Part shown: one piece after another, positions 8,200 through 15,627 of the stretch
Layout of the letters: every line of letters begins with the position of its first letter
How positions within the stretch are numbered: the stretch's first letter is position 1
Source of the DNA: Thiohalocapsa sp.
Lineage (GTDB): Bacteria > Pseudomonadota > Gammaproteobacteria > Chromatiales > Chromatiaceae
Reading direction: 5' to 3'
Length of the DNA: 42,655 nt
Assembly: GCA_021736785.1 (NCBI GenBank)
Contig: JAIPFF010000048.1
Coordinates: 1 to 42,655, forward strand
The notes under the pieces: generated by a model
Databases searched by the model: none
What the model was told of the DNA's origin: nothing
Seen by the model: the letters and a program-made list of their open reading frames with translations, nothing else
Program-made: the position numbers and the translations under genes

Positions 8200-9801
8200 T
8201 CAGGCCGTCTTGACCGATGCCTTCGCCAATCCCGCGTCCTTACCGAGCACGTAACGCCGTTCGTGATCCAGGCCCATATACAGGGCAACGCACATCGCCA
8301 GCAGAATCAGCGTGAAGGGCAGGCCGACAGTGATCGCCGCCGCCTGCAGCGCCCCCAGCGCATCCGCGCCGCCGCCGAACAGCAGCGCGCCGGCAATGAG
8401 GCCTTCCATGGTTGCCCAGAACACGCGCTGAGGCACCGGCGCGTCGAGCTTGCCGCCGGCGGTGATGCTGTCGATGACCAGCGAGCCGGAATCCGACGAG
8501 GTGATGAAGAACACCAGCACCAGCACGATCGCCAGGCTGGAGGTCACTGTCGCCAGGGGCAGGTTCTCCAGCATCTGGAACAGGGCCAGCGACACCTCGC
8601 CGATGCCGTTGGCGAGCTCGCCGACGCCGGCCTGCATCTGGGTCAGGCCGCCGCCGCCGAAGGCGCTCATCCAGACCAGCGTCACCAGTGTCGGCACCAG
8701 CAGCACGGCGACGATGAACTGACGCACCGTCCGGCCCTTGGAGACGCGGGCGATGAACATGCCGACGAACGGCGACCAGGAGATCCACCAGGCCCAGTAG
8801 AACACCGTCCAGCCATGGTAGAAGTTGTCGTCCTCGCGGCCTATCCAGTTGCTGAGCGGGATCAGGTTTTCGCCATAGGCCATGGCGGTGCGTCCCACTT
8901 CGCTGAAGATGCCAAGGCCAGCGCCGACGGCGATCACGAACAGCAGCAGCGCCAGCGCCAATATCATGTTGATGTTGCTGAGCAGCTTTACGCCGCCGTC
9001 GAGTCCGCGCATGACCGAGATGATGGCCACCGCCGTCACGCCCACGATGATCGCGATCTGGGTGTTGATGGTGTTGGGCAGGCCGAATAGGTAGCTGAGG
9101 CCGCCCGCCGCCTGCTGCGCACCGAAGCCGAGCGACGTGGCCAAGCCGAAGATCGTCGCCATGACCGCGACGACGTCGATGACATGGCCGAACCAGCCCC
9201 AGGAGCGATCCTTCAGAAACGGAAAGAAGGCCGAGCGGATGGTCAGCGGCAGGCCCTTGTTGTATGCGAAGAAGGCGAGCGACAGGGCAACGACGGCGTA
9301 GATGGCCCAAGGATGCAGGCCCCAGTGGAACATGGTCGCGCCCATGGCCATGTCGGCGGCCTCGGCGGTGCCCGCCTCGACGTTCAGCGGCGTGCCGTAC
9401 CAGTCGCTGAAGTAGGCCGCCGGCTCGGCCACGCTCCAGAACATCAGGCCGATGCCCATACCGGCCGCGAACAGCATCGCGAACCACGACAGCAGTCCGA
9501 ACTCCGGCTTGGCGTCGACGCCGCCGAGGCGGATGCTGCCCACCGGCAGGACGACGAGCAACAGGCAGAACACCACGAAGATGTTGCCCGCCACCAGGAA
9601 GAACCAGTCGAAGTTCGCGATGGACCAGGCCTTGGAGCTGTCGAAGGCCTGCTTGGACTCGCCGGGGAAGAGCAGTGTGCCGATGACGAACACCAGCACC
9701 AGCACGCTCGAGACAACGAAGACCGGATTGTGCATGTCCATGCCCCAGGCACGGATATTGTCTTGTCCGATCTCGTAATCGGTATCGTAACGATTCGGCA
9801 T
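8200..9801 (-). CDS. BCCT family transporter, glycine-betaine type
   Basis: A 533-aa carrier of the betaine/choline/carnitine family with about twelve transmembrane segments. The family signature AWWISWSPFVGMFIARVSKG is present; its Trp residues correspond to the aromatic box that binds quaternary ammonium in BetP. The GMGIGLMFWSVAEP segment in helix 3 has the Met-Gly-Ile-Gly pattern of sodium-coupled betaine carriers rather than that of the sodium-independent CaiT. The N-terminus is short and the C-terminal tail (HERRYVLGKDAGLAKAS) is modest, so strong BetP-like osmosensing by the tail is not obvious. An AAGGAA lies eight bases before the ATG at 9801. The expected role is sodium-driven uptake of glycine betaine or a relative for osmoprotection, fitting a salt-adapted host. 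Exact substrate is inferred. Confidence 0.93.
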   Translation of the reverse strand: MPNRYDTDYEIGQDNIRAWGMDMHNPVFVVSSVLVLVFVIGTLLFPGESKQAFDSSKAWSIANFDWFFLVAGNIFVVFCLLLVVLPVGSIRLGGVDAKPEFGLLSWFAMLFAAGMGIGLMFWSVAEPAAYFSDWYGTPLNVEAGTAEAADMAMGATMFHWGLHPWAIYAVVALSLAFFAYNKGLPLTIRSAFFPFLKDRSWGWFGHVIDVVAVMATIFGLATSLGFGAQQAAGGLSYLFGLPNTINTQIAIIVGVTAVAIISVMRGLDGGVKLLSNINMILALALLLFVIAVGAGLGIFSEVGRTAMAYGENLIPLSNWIGREDDNFYHGWTVFYWAWWISWSPFVGMFIARVSKGRTVRQFIVAVLLVPTLVTLVWMSAFGGGGLTQMQAGVGELANGIGEVSLALFQMLENLPLATVTSSLAIVLVLVFFITSSDSGSLVIDSITAGGKLDAPVPQRVFWATMEGLIAGALLFGGGADALGALQAAAITVGLPFTLILLAMCVALYMGLDHERRYVLGKDAGLAKASVKTA

Positions 9802-10468
9802 GCGTCGATTCCTTCAGTTGTTGGCTTGAAGACGCTCGCAGCCCGCATCGATGAACCCAATGCGTCCACGCGCGGAGACGCCGGCGGTCCCGCGCGGTCT
9901 GTACACGAGCAGACGCTGGCTCGTGCGGGTTCATTGTCGACGGCGACCGGAAGCCTTATGGGGCCTTCGGTCTGCAGCGGGAGCAAACGGACCCCGGTGG
10001 TCCGACGCTGCCCAAAGCAAGCGCGTCCAGGCTCGAAGCCGGCAGCGTTTCGGCGTGAGGCCGGCGGGCTGCCGAGGATCGAGATGGTTGCGCACACAGA
10101 GTGCCGTTCCTGCTTCGGAACGACTGCTGATGAGCCGCTGAAAGCGACAAGCTGCGGATGCGAGAGGTTTTTTACACTCGACCTTTTTACCCTACAGCGA
10201 TCCTTTGGCGATCTCAAGTGTGGCTGTCTCGATTTCGCAACGCGCGCGGATCGGAAATCCATGGGGTCACGTGCACTTGGCGGCGCGGGGGGAGACGCCT
10301 GCGGTGGCCCGACAACGGCCGCCGCGGTAGCCCGCGCGCCGCGGCCGGTGCGGGCTCCGAATCCGCACCCGCTGCGTGGTTGCGCGGGGTGCGGGCGGAG
10401 CGCTGTCCGCAGCAAGGCCGCGCCCTCGGTATACTCTGCGCCTTGATGGTTTCAGCGAGGCCGAGCGC
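9802..10468. other. 667-base intergenic region without a supported gene
   Basis: This gap lies between the divergent BCCT and DUF4126 genes. Open frames here have no recognisable protein character. It contains small hairpins (CGGACC-CCGGT-GGTCCG at 9988-10004; CGTTCC-TGCTTC-GGAACG at 10105-10122) and a noticeably less GC-rich patch around 10165-10235 with runs of T. It probably carries the promoter of the BCCT gene and that of the DUF4126-cca pair. I cannot identify an RNA gene. Confidence 0.5.
10430..10435 (+). promoter_or_regulatory. Candidate -10 element for DUF4126-cca
   Basis: TATACT (five of six to the sigma70 -10 consensus) stands out in GC-rich sequence 34 bases before the proposed TTG start. 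No convincing -35 hexamer is found 16-18 bases upstream. Confidence 0.35.
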
Positions 10469-11224
10469 TTGGATGACCTGATACAAACCCTGGCCTTAAG
10501 TCTTGGCGCGGGCTGGGCCAGCGGCATCAATGTCTATGCCGTGGTCCTGGTGCTGGGGCTGATGGCGGCCACGGGGGCCCTCGAACTGCCCGCCGGACTC
10601 GCGATCCTCGGCGATCCGCTGGTGCTGCTGGTCGCGGCGGCCATGTTCCTGACCGAATTCGTCGCCGACAAGGTGCCCGGCGTCGACAGTGTCTGGGATG
10701 CGGTGCACACCTTCGTGCGCATCCCGGCCGGCGCGTTGCTGGCGGCCGGCGCCGCGGGCGACGCCGGTATCGGTGCCGAGCTGGCGGCGGGGCTGCTCGG
10801 CGGTGGACTCGCCGCCGCGTCCCATGCGGCGAAATCCGGCACCCGCGTGCTGATCAACACATCGCCCGAGCCCTTCAGCAACTGGGCCGCATCGGTCACC
10901 GAGGACATCGGCGTCATCGGCGGCTTGCTCATTGCCGTCGCTCACCCGGCCGTGTTTCTCGTGCTGCTGGCCTTGTTTCTGGTACTGCTGATGTGGCTGC
11001 TGCCGAAGGTCTGGCGCGGGGTCAGGGGCGTGTTTCGCGCCATCGGCCGGCTGTTCGGCCGAGCGCCGGAGCGGCCGCCCGCGGGTGCCGGCTCCGGCAG
11101 GCTCATGGCGACGGACTCCGGCATCGAGCCCGAGGCCGAGCCTGATCCGGAGCCCGATCCGGAGCCGGAGCGCAGCGCCGCGGCGCATCCGCGGAACGGC
11201 CCCGCCGGGGGCGGCGCCGCATGA
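10469..11224 (+). CDS. DUF4126 family membrane protein
   Basis: A 251-aa multi-pass protein. The N-terminus LALSLGAGWASGINVYAVV is the DUF4126 signature, and the conserved VADKVPGVDSVWDAVHTFVRIPAGALL and SHAAKSGTRVLINTSPEPFSNW segments are also present (quoted in parts: VADKVPGVDSVWD; HTFVRIPAGA; SGTRVLINTSPEP). Four to five hydrophobic helices are visible. Function of the family is unknown. No ATG fits; I chose TTG at 10469, which has GAGG eight bases upstream and places the conserved motif about ten residues from the N-terminus as in relatives. The C-terminal tail is a soluble acidic repeat rich in Asp-Pro-Glu-Pro. The stop overlaps the cca start (ATGA), indicating translational coupling. 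Confidence 0.85.
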   Translation: MDDLIQTLALSLGAGWASGINVYAVVLVLGLMAATGALELPAGLAILGDPLVLLVAAAMFLTEFVADKVPGVDSVWDAVHTFVRIPAGALLAAGAAGDAGIGAELAAGLLGGGLAAASHAAKSGTRVLINTSPEPFSNWAASVTEDIGVIGGLLIAVAHPAVFLVLLALFLVLLMWLLPKVWRGVRGVFRAIGRLFGRAPERPPAGAGSGRLMATDSGIEPEAEPDPEPDPEPERSAAAHPRNGPAGGGAA

Positions 11225-12480
11225 TCGACCCGGCGACCGACGGCCTCGACGTCTACTTGGTCGGCGGAGCAGTGCGTGACCGGCTGCTCGGCCTGCCGGT
11301 GCGCGAGCGAGATTTCGTGGTCGTCGGCAGCTCGCCGGCGACGCTGCTGGCGCGCGGATTCCGCCAGGTCGGCAAGGATTTTCCGGTGTTTCTGCATCCG
11401 GTCACGAAAGAGGAGTACGCCCTGGCCCGCACCGAGCGCAAGACGGCGCCGGGTTATTACGGCTTCACCGTGCACGCAGAGGCCGATGTGACGCTGGAGC
11501 AGGATCTGCAGCGGCGCGACCTGACGATCAATGCGCTGGCCGAGGACGCGGGCGGGCGCATCATCGATCCTTACGGGGGGTTGGCGGATCTCGAGCGTCG
11601 CCTGTTGCGGCACGTCTCCGCGGCCTTCGCCGAGGATCCCGTGCGGATTCTGCGCGCGGCGCGCTTCGCGGCGCGCTTCGCCGGGCTCGGCTTCGAGATC
11701 GCGGACGAGACAATGGCGCTGATGCGGCGGATGGTCGTCGCCGGCGAGGTGGACGCCTTGGTGGCGGAGCGCGTCTGGCAGGAGATGGTCCGGGCTCTGG
11801 GCGAGCCTCGGCCGTCGCGTTTTTTCGAGGTGCTGCGCGCGTGCGGTGCGCTGTCGCGGCTGCTGCCGGAGCTCGATCGGCTGTGGGGCGTTCCGCAGCC
11901 GCCGCAGTGGCATCCGGAGATCGATACCGGCGTCCACGTCATGATGGTTCTCGACATGGCCGCGGAGCTGACACAGTCGCCGGAGATCCGTTTCGCGGCG
12001 CTGTGCCACGACTTCGGCAAAGGCACCACGCCGCCCGACTTGCTACCCCGGCATCACGGCCACGAGCAGCGCAGTGTCGCTCTGTTGGACGAGGTCTGCC
12101 GGCGCCTGCGGGTACCTAAGCGTTTCTGCGAGCCGGCGCGCATCACCGCCCGTTATCACGGGTTGGTGCATAAAGCGGATACGCTGTCGGCGAAGACACT
12201 GCTGGACATGTTCGAGGGCTGTGATCTGTTCCGCCGCCCGGAGCGCTTCGAGCAAATGCTGATCGCCTGCGAAGCCGATTTCCGCGGCCGCGGCGGCTTC
12301 GAGCAGCGCGACTACCCCGCGGCGGCGCTGCTGCGCCGCGTCGCCGAGGCGGCGCGGGGCGTCGACGTCGGCGCCGTCGCCCGCGCCGCGCCATCGCCGA
12401 AGGCGATCCCCGAACGGATTCGAAAGGCGCGCCTCGCGGCCATTCGTGCGGCCCAGCGCGAATGTCCGCCGGGCGCTTGA
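11221..12480 (+). CDS. cca: CCA tRNA nucleotidyltransferase (multifunctional, with HD domain)
   Basis: A 419-aa class II CCA-adding enzyme that builds or repairs the 3' CCA of tRNAs without a template. The N-terminal nucleotidyltransferase shows VGGAVRDRLLGLPVRERDFV and the conserved YALARTERKTAPGYYGF and LEQDLQRRDLTINALAED blocks (RRDLTIN picks CTP/ATP). The C-terminal HD phosphohydrolase domain is present (RFAALCHDFGKGTTP, then HGHEQRS), so this is the E. coli-like gammaproteobacterial form (412 aa) with 2',3'-cyclic phosphodiesterase and phosphatase capability. The start overlaps the DUF4126 stop. Very secure call. Confidence 0.97.
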   Translation: MIDPATDGLDVYLVGGAVRDRLLGLPVRERDFVVVGSSPATLLARGFRQVGKDFPVFLHPVTKEEYALARTERKTAPGYYGFTVHAEADVTLEQDLQRRDLTINALAEDAGGRIIDPYGGLADLERRLLRHVSAAFAEDPVRILRAARFAARFAGLGFEIADETMALMRRMVVAGEVDALVAERVWQEMVRALGEPRPSRFFEVLRACGALSRLLPELDRLWGVPQPPQWHPEIDTGVHVMMVLDMAAELTQSPEIRFAALCHDFGKGTTPPDLLPRHHGHEQRSVALLDEVCRRLRVPKRFCEPARITARYHGLVHKADTLSAKTLLDMFEGCDLFRRPERFEQMLIACEADFRGRGGFEQRDYPAAALLRRVAEAARGVDVGAVARAAPSPKAIPERIRKARLAAIRAAQRECPPGA

Positions 12481-12516
12481 GCCGCGGCGCGGGGGAGCAT
12501 GCTTCCCGGGCCCTGC

Positions 12517-13854
12517 CTATTCGGCCACCAGGGCGTCGATCAGCTCGAGCACCGCGGGCTCGTCCCAAGGAATCGCGCTATTGACCGAGTAGCGCACTTG
12601 TCCGCTGCGATCGAGTATGAAGCTGCTCGGGAAGGCGAGCACGCGCCAATCTCGCGAGACCGCCCCGTCGGCGTCGATCAGCACCGGAAAGTGGACATCG
12701 ACACGCTGCATGAAGGCGTCGATGGTTTGCGGGGACTCCTGAAAATTGATCGAAACGATGCGGAAGTCCTCCGCTGCATAGCGGGCGCCCAGGCGGTTCA
12801 TGGAGGGGATTTCCTCCACGCACGGCGGGCACCAGCTTGCCCAGAAATTCACCAGCGTGACGCCGCCGAGGTAATCGTCCAGTGCGTGCGCGACGCCGCG
12901 GGTGTCGAGCAACTCGAACGCCGCCGGCGGTTGCTCGCGCACCTGCAGGCCGGTGATGCGCTCCGGGGCCGGCGGTTGCATGGCCTGCGCCGAGAGCGGC
13001 CCTGCCGGGGCGCTCGCGGCGGCCAGCAACCGCTGCGCGTTGCGCAGCCAACTCGGCAGCCTTGCCGCGGCGGCGTCTTCGGCAGGGTCTTCGCCCGGCT
13101 CGTGGAACAGGAACCAGTCGCGCACGTCCGCGATCAGCAACGCGTGGGCCGCGGACCCGTTCGCCCAAAGCTGCTCCAGCACGGGCCCGATGGACCAGCG
13201 CAGCGCGCCGCGCCGGGGCTGCAGGATCAACAGCGGCCAGTTGGTTGCGCCGACGACGGGGTCGAGTGCCGGCGCGTCGCCGGCGACGGGAGTGGGGCCG
13301 AACAGGTTCGGATACAGCAGCACCACGCCGTCGAGACGAGGGCGCTCGCCGGCGAGCTGCAGCCGATGCAGGCCGCGCAGCGCGGCGAGGCCCATACGCC
13401 CCTGGGCGACCAACACTGTCGGCATGTCGCCGCGGCGCCCGGCTTCGGCGATCAGCGCCGCCACCGACGCCCCCGATAACCGGCGTACATTGTCGTTGCT
13501 GCGCGGCAGGAAACGGGCCTCCAACGGGTCGGCCAGCCAGAGCTCGATGCCCGCCGCGGGCAGCAGCGACAGCGTCCGCTCGACCCCCGGCTGTCCGTGA
13601 CCGAGGCTGTTCGGCCACAGCACCCGCAGGTCGCCGCCGGAACCGCGAACCTCGACCGACAAGGTGTTGCCTTCGGTATCGTCCAGCTCGAACGACCACG
13701 TGGCGCCGGCGGCGGCCGGGATCAGCAGCAGCGCCGCCGCCAGCGGCGCAAGGAGGCGGCGACAGGGATTAGGGAGCGGGCAGCGGAAGAACGGCGCCCG
13801 CGCAAGCCGACAGGGGCTCGCAGGCCCGATTTCGGGCTTGGTATGGTCGTGCAT
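12517..13854 (-). CDS. DUF3530-like alpha/beta-hydrolase domain fused to TlpA-type thioredoxin
   Basis: A 445-aa exported two-domain protein. A positively charged start and hydrophobic stretch (LLAPLAAALLLIPAAAGA) form a signal peptide. Residues about 50-285 look like an alpha/beta-hydrolase fold of the DUF3530 type (LRVLWPNSLGHG; TVLVAQGRMGLAALRGL; VVLLYPNLFGP), but the nucleophile-elbow position is Arg153 in QGRMG rather than Ser. Residues about 300-445 form a TlpA/ResA-like thioredoxin domain with VNFWASWCPPC (Cys342 and Cys345), the FRIVSINFQE strand and the cis-Pro region VLAFPSSFILD. It should act in the periplasm as a thiol-disulfide reductase with a non-catalytic hydrolase-like partner domain. 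ATG at 13854 gives the signal peptide; the upstream open frame does not look coding. It is convergent with cca. Confidence 0.85.
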   Translation of the reverse strand: MHDHTKPEIGPASPCRLARAPFFRCPLPNPCRRLLAPLAAALLLIPAAAGATWSFELDDTEGNTLSVEVRGSGGDLRVLWPNSLGHGQPGVERTLSLLPAAGIELWLADPLEARFLPRSNDNVRRLSGASVAALIAEAGRRGDMPTVLVAQGRMGLAALRGLHRLQLAGERPRLDGVVLLYPNLFGPTPVAGDAPALDPVVGATNWPLLILQPRRGALRWSIGPVLEQLWANGSAAHALLIADVRDWFLFHEPGEDPAEDAAAARLPSWLRNAQRLLAAASAPAGPLSAQAMQPPAPERITGLQVREQPPAAFELLDTRGVAHALDDYLGGVTLVNFWASWCPPCVEEIPSMNRLGARYAAEDFRIVSINFQESPQTIDAFMQRVDVHFPVLIDADGAVSRDWRVLAFPSSFILDRSGQVRYSVNSAIPWDEPAVLELIDALVAE

Positions 13855-14031
13855 CGGGATACTTGGCGTTGCGTGTTTCGGCGGAGAAAGTGACGGCCGC
13901 GGAGCCTGCTGTTCCGGGGTCCGCCGCGGGAGAGGCAATCCGGGCGCGGGCGGGTACGACATTCTCCTGCAACTTCGATACTGGTACCATCGCGGCGGTT
14001 TTCCCCTACCGCCGCCGAGGAGTTGATGTCG

Positions 14032-14523
14032 ATGTCCAAGCTGTTGTACGAGGCCAATCCGTCCGTCTGGCGAACCCATCCTTTCGGTACCCTGGTGGCG
14101 CTGCTGCTCGTGCTGGCAGGGGCGTATGTGGCGCTCACGGCGCAGATTCCCTACCTCTCGGCGCTGCTCGAAGGCGTGTCGCTGCCGGTCTGGCTCGATA
14201 TTCGCTACGTCGGATACGCGCTGATCGCGTTCGGTTTGCTGCGCCTGCTCGGTTGGTGGCTGGCGGCGCGCTTCGACCAACTGCAGATCCACGAGCACGA
14301 GATCGTTTGGACGCACGGTTTTCTGAACAAGCATTACACCGAGACCAACATGTCCTCGATCCGCACCGTGCGCATCCACCAGTCGCTGCTGCAGCGCATT
14401 CTCAATGCCGGCGACTTGGTCATCTTCACCACCGGCGACGAGCCCGAGCTCGCCATCAAGGGGCTACCCCGGCCCAACGAGATCCGCGAGCATATCAAGC
14501 GCCAGAGCGCCGGGGAGGCTTGA
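14032..14523 (+). CDS. Bacterial PH-domain membrane protein
   Basis: A 163-aa protein with two hydrophobic helices (TLVALLLVLAGAYVAL and YVGYALIAFGLLRLLGWWL) followed by a bacterial PH (bPH_2/YdbS-like) domain: LQIHEHEIVWTHGFLNKH, then NMSSIRTVRIHQSLLQRIL and a GDLVIFTTG strand. These proteins are membrane-attached with no firmly known ligand. ATG at 14032 is preferred because GAGGAG ends nine bases upstream; the ATG at 14026 is only three bases from that site. It is followed after two bases by the solute-binding protein gene, so the two are co-transcribed. Confidence 0.85.
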   Translation: MSKLLYEANPSVWRTHPFGTLVALLLVLAGAYVALTAQIPYLSALLEGVSLPVWLDIRYVGYALIAFGLLRLLGWWLAARFDQLQIHEHEIVWTHGFLNKHYTETNMSSIRTVRIHQSLLQRILNAGDLVIFTTGDEPELAIKGLPRPNEIREHIKRQSAGEA

Positions 14524-14525
14524 GC

Positions 14526-15413
14526 ATGGTAAGGGGTATCAGCCTGCACGGCCGACGGTCGCCGCTTGTTGTACTCGCCGCTTTGGCGGGCTTGCTGCTG
14601 CAGCCTGCCGCGGTGGTCGCCGACAGCGGGGCCCTGGACCGCATCAAGGCGTCGAAAACCATCACGGTCGCTTACGCGCCGAACGCTTATCCGATTTCTT
14701 TCAAGGATGCGGACGGGACACCGCGGGGCTACTCGGTGGATCTTTGCCGGCGCATCGTCGCCACTGTTCAGCGTGACCTCGAGCTGGATGCGCTGGAGGT
14801 GGCCTGGATCGAAGGCAATACGCCGCGGCGTGTTGCGGCGGTGGCCAACGGCGAGGCGGACATCGAGTGCGGGACGACCACGATGACATTGGCCCGGCAG
14901 CGCGAAGTCGACTTTTCCAATGTCGTCTTCGTCGAATCCGGCGGTATTCTGGTGAAGTCCGACGCGGGCATTCGCGCGCTGGCGGACCTGGGCGGCAAAA
15001 AGGTCGGTGTCGTCGCGGAAACAACGACGGAGCGGCGCTTGCGCCCGGTGCTCGAGGAGCGGCTCATCAATGCGCAGGTGGTACCCATTCGCGACGTGCG
15101 CGATGGCCGCGAGCAACTCCAGTCCGGCGCGCTCGACGCCGTCGCCAGCGATCGCCTGCTGCTGATCGGCCAGGTTGCCGAAGTCGGCAACGCCGAAGAC
15201 TTCGCCATCCTGGACGCGGACTTCTCCGTCGAGCCCTATGCCTTCGCCGTGCCCCGCAACGATGCCGACTTCCGCCTGGTGGTCAACCACGGCCTGGCGC
15301 AGGTCTATCGCACCGGCGAAGTGGACCGGATCTTCGAGCGCTGGTTCGGCGAGGATTCCGAGCCGACCGCGTTACTGGAGACGGTGTTCTTCATTTACGG
15401 CTTCGCCGACTGA
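14526..15413 (+). CDS. Family 3 extracellular solute-binding protein (amino-acid type)
   Basis: A 295-aa periplasmic binding protein. The signal peptide is visible (RSPLVVLAALAGLLLQPAAVVA). The mature part starts IKASKTITVAYAPNAYPISF, then GYSVDLCRRIVATV, ECGTTTMTLARQREVDFSN and a C-terminal VYRTGEVDRIFERWFGE, all typical of the SBP_bac_3 (GltI/AatJ-like) amino-acid group. No permease or ATPase gene of an importer follows; the next gene is an exporter on the opposite strand. It therefore either serves a distant ABC importer or acts as a stand-alone receptor. Ligand likely an acidic or polar amino acid, by family resemblance to GltI only. Confidence 0.9.
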   Translation: MVRGISLHGRRSPLVVLAALAGLLLQPAAVVADSGALDRIKASKTITVAYAPNAYPISFKDADGTPRGYSVDLCRRIVATVQRDLELDALEVAWIEGNTPRRVAAVANGEADIECGTTTMTLARQREVDFSNVVFVESGGILVKSDAGIRALADLGGKKVGVVAETTTERRLRPVLEERLINAQVVPIRDVRDGREQLQSGALDAVASDRLLLIGQVAEVGNAEDFAILDADFSVEPYAFAVPRNDADFRLVVNHGLAQVYRTGEVDRIFERWFGEDSEPTALLETVFFIYGFAD

Positions 15414-15435
15414 GCGTGGCGGGATCTTAGCCGAC

Positions 15436-15510
15436 GCGGCGCCGGCCGGAGGCAAGAGCGGGTGCAAGTTCGCGGGCAAGACGCGGCGGCGGCCGGCTTG
15501 CCGGCGCCGC
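15436..15510. repeat. 11-bp perfect inverted repeat
   Basis: GCGGCGCCGGC at 15436-15446 is the exact reverse complement of GCCGGCGCCGC at 15500-15510, separated by 53 bases, just after the solute-binding protein stop. It could fold at the 3' end of that transcript. In such GC-rich DNA chance is a serious alternative. Confidence 0.3.
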
Positions 15511-15627
15511 ATCGATAGCGTTCTCGGCACCGCCGCAACGGGCTCCGCCCAGACGCATCGTTCGCCGTCCCGTCCCGAAGCAGCCTAAAGAGAGCAGCGT
15601 AACCGGAGCGGCTTCACGTGACAGGCT

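Noticed and set aside
8240-9934. A 564-codon minus-strand frame in a different register of the BCCT gene
   Set aside because: Arg/Gly-rich shifted reading of the transporter, no hydrophobic helices.
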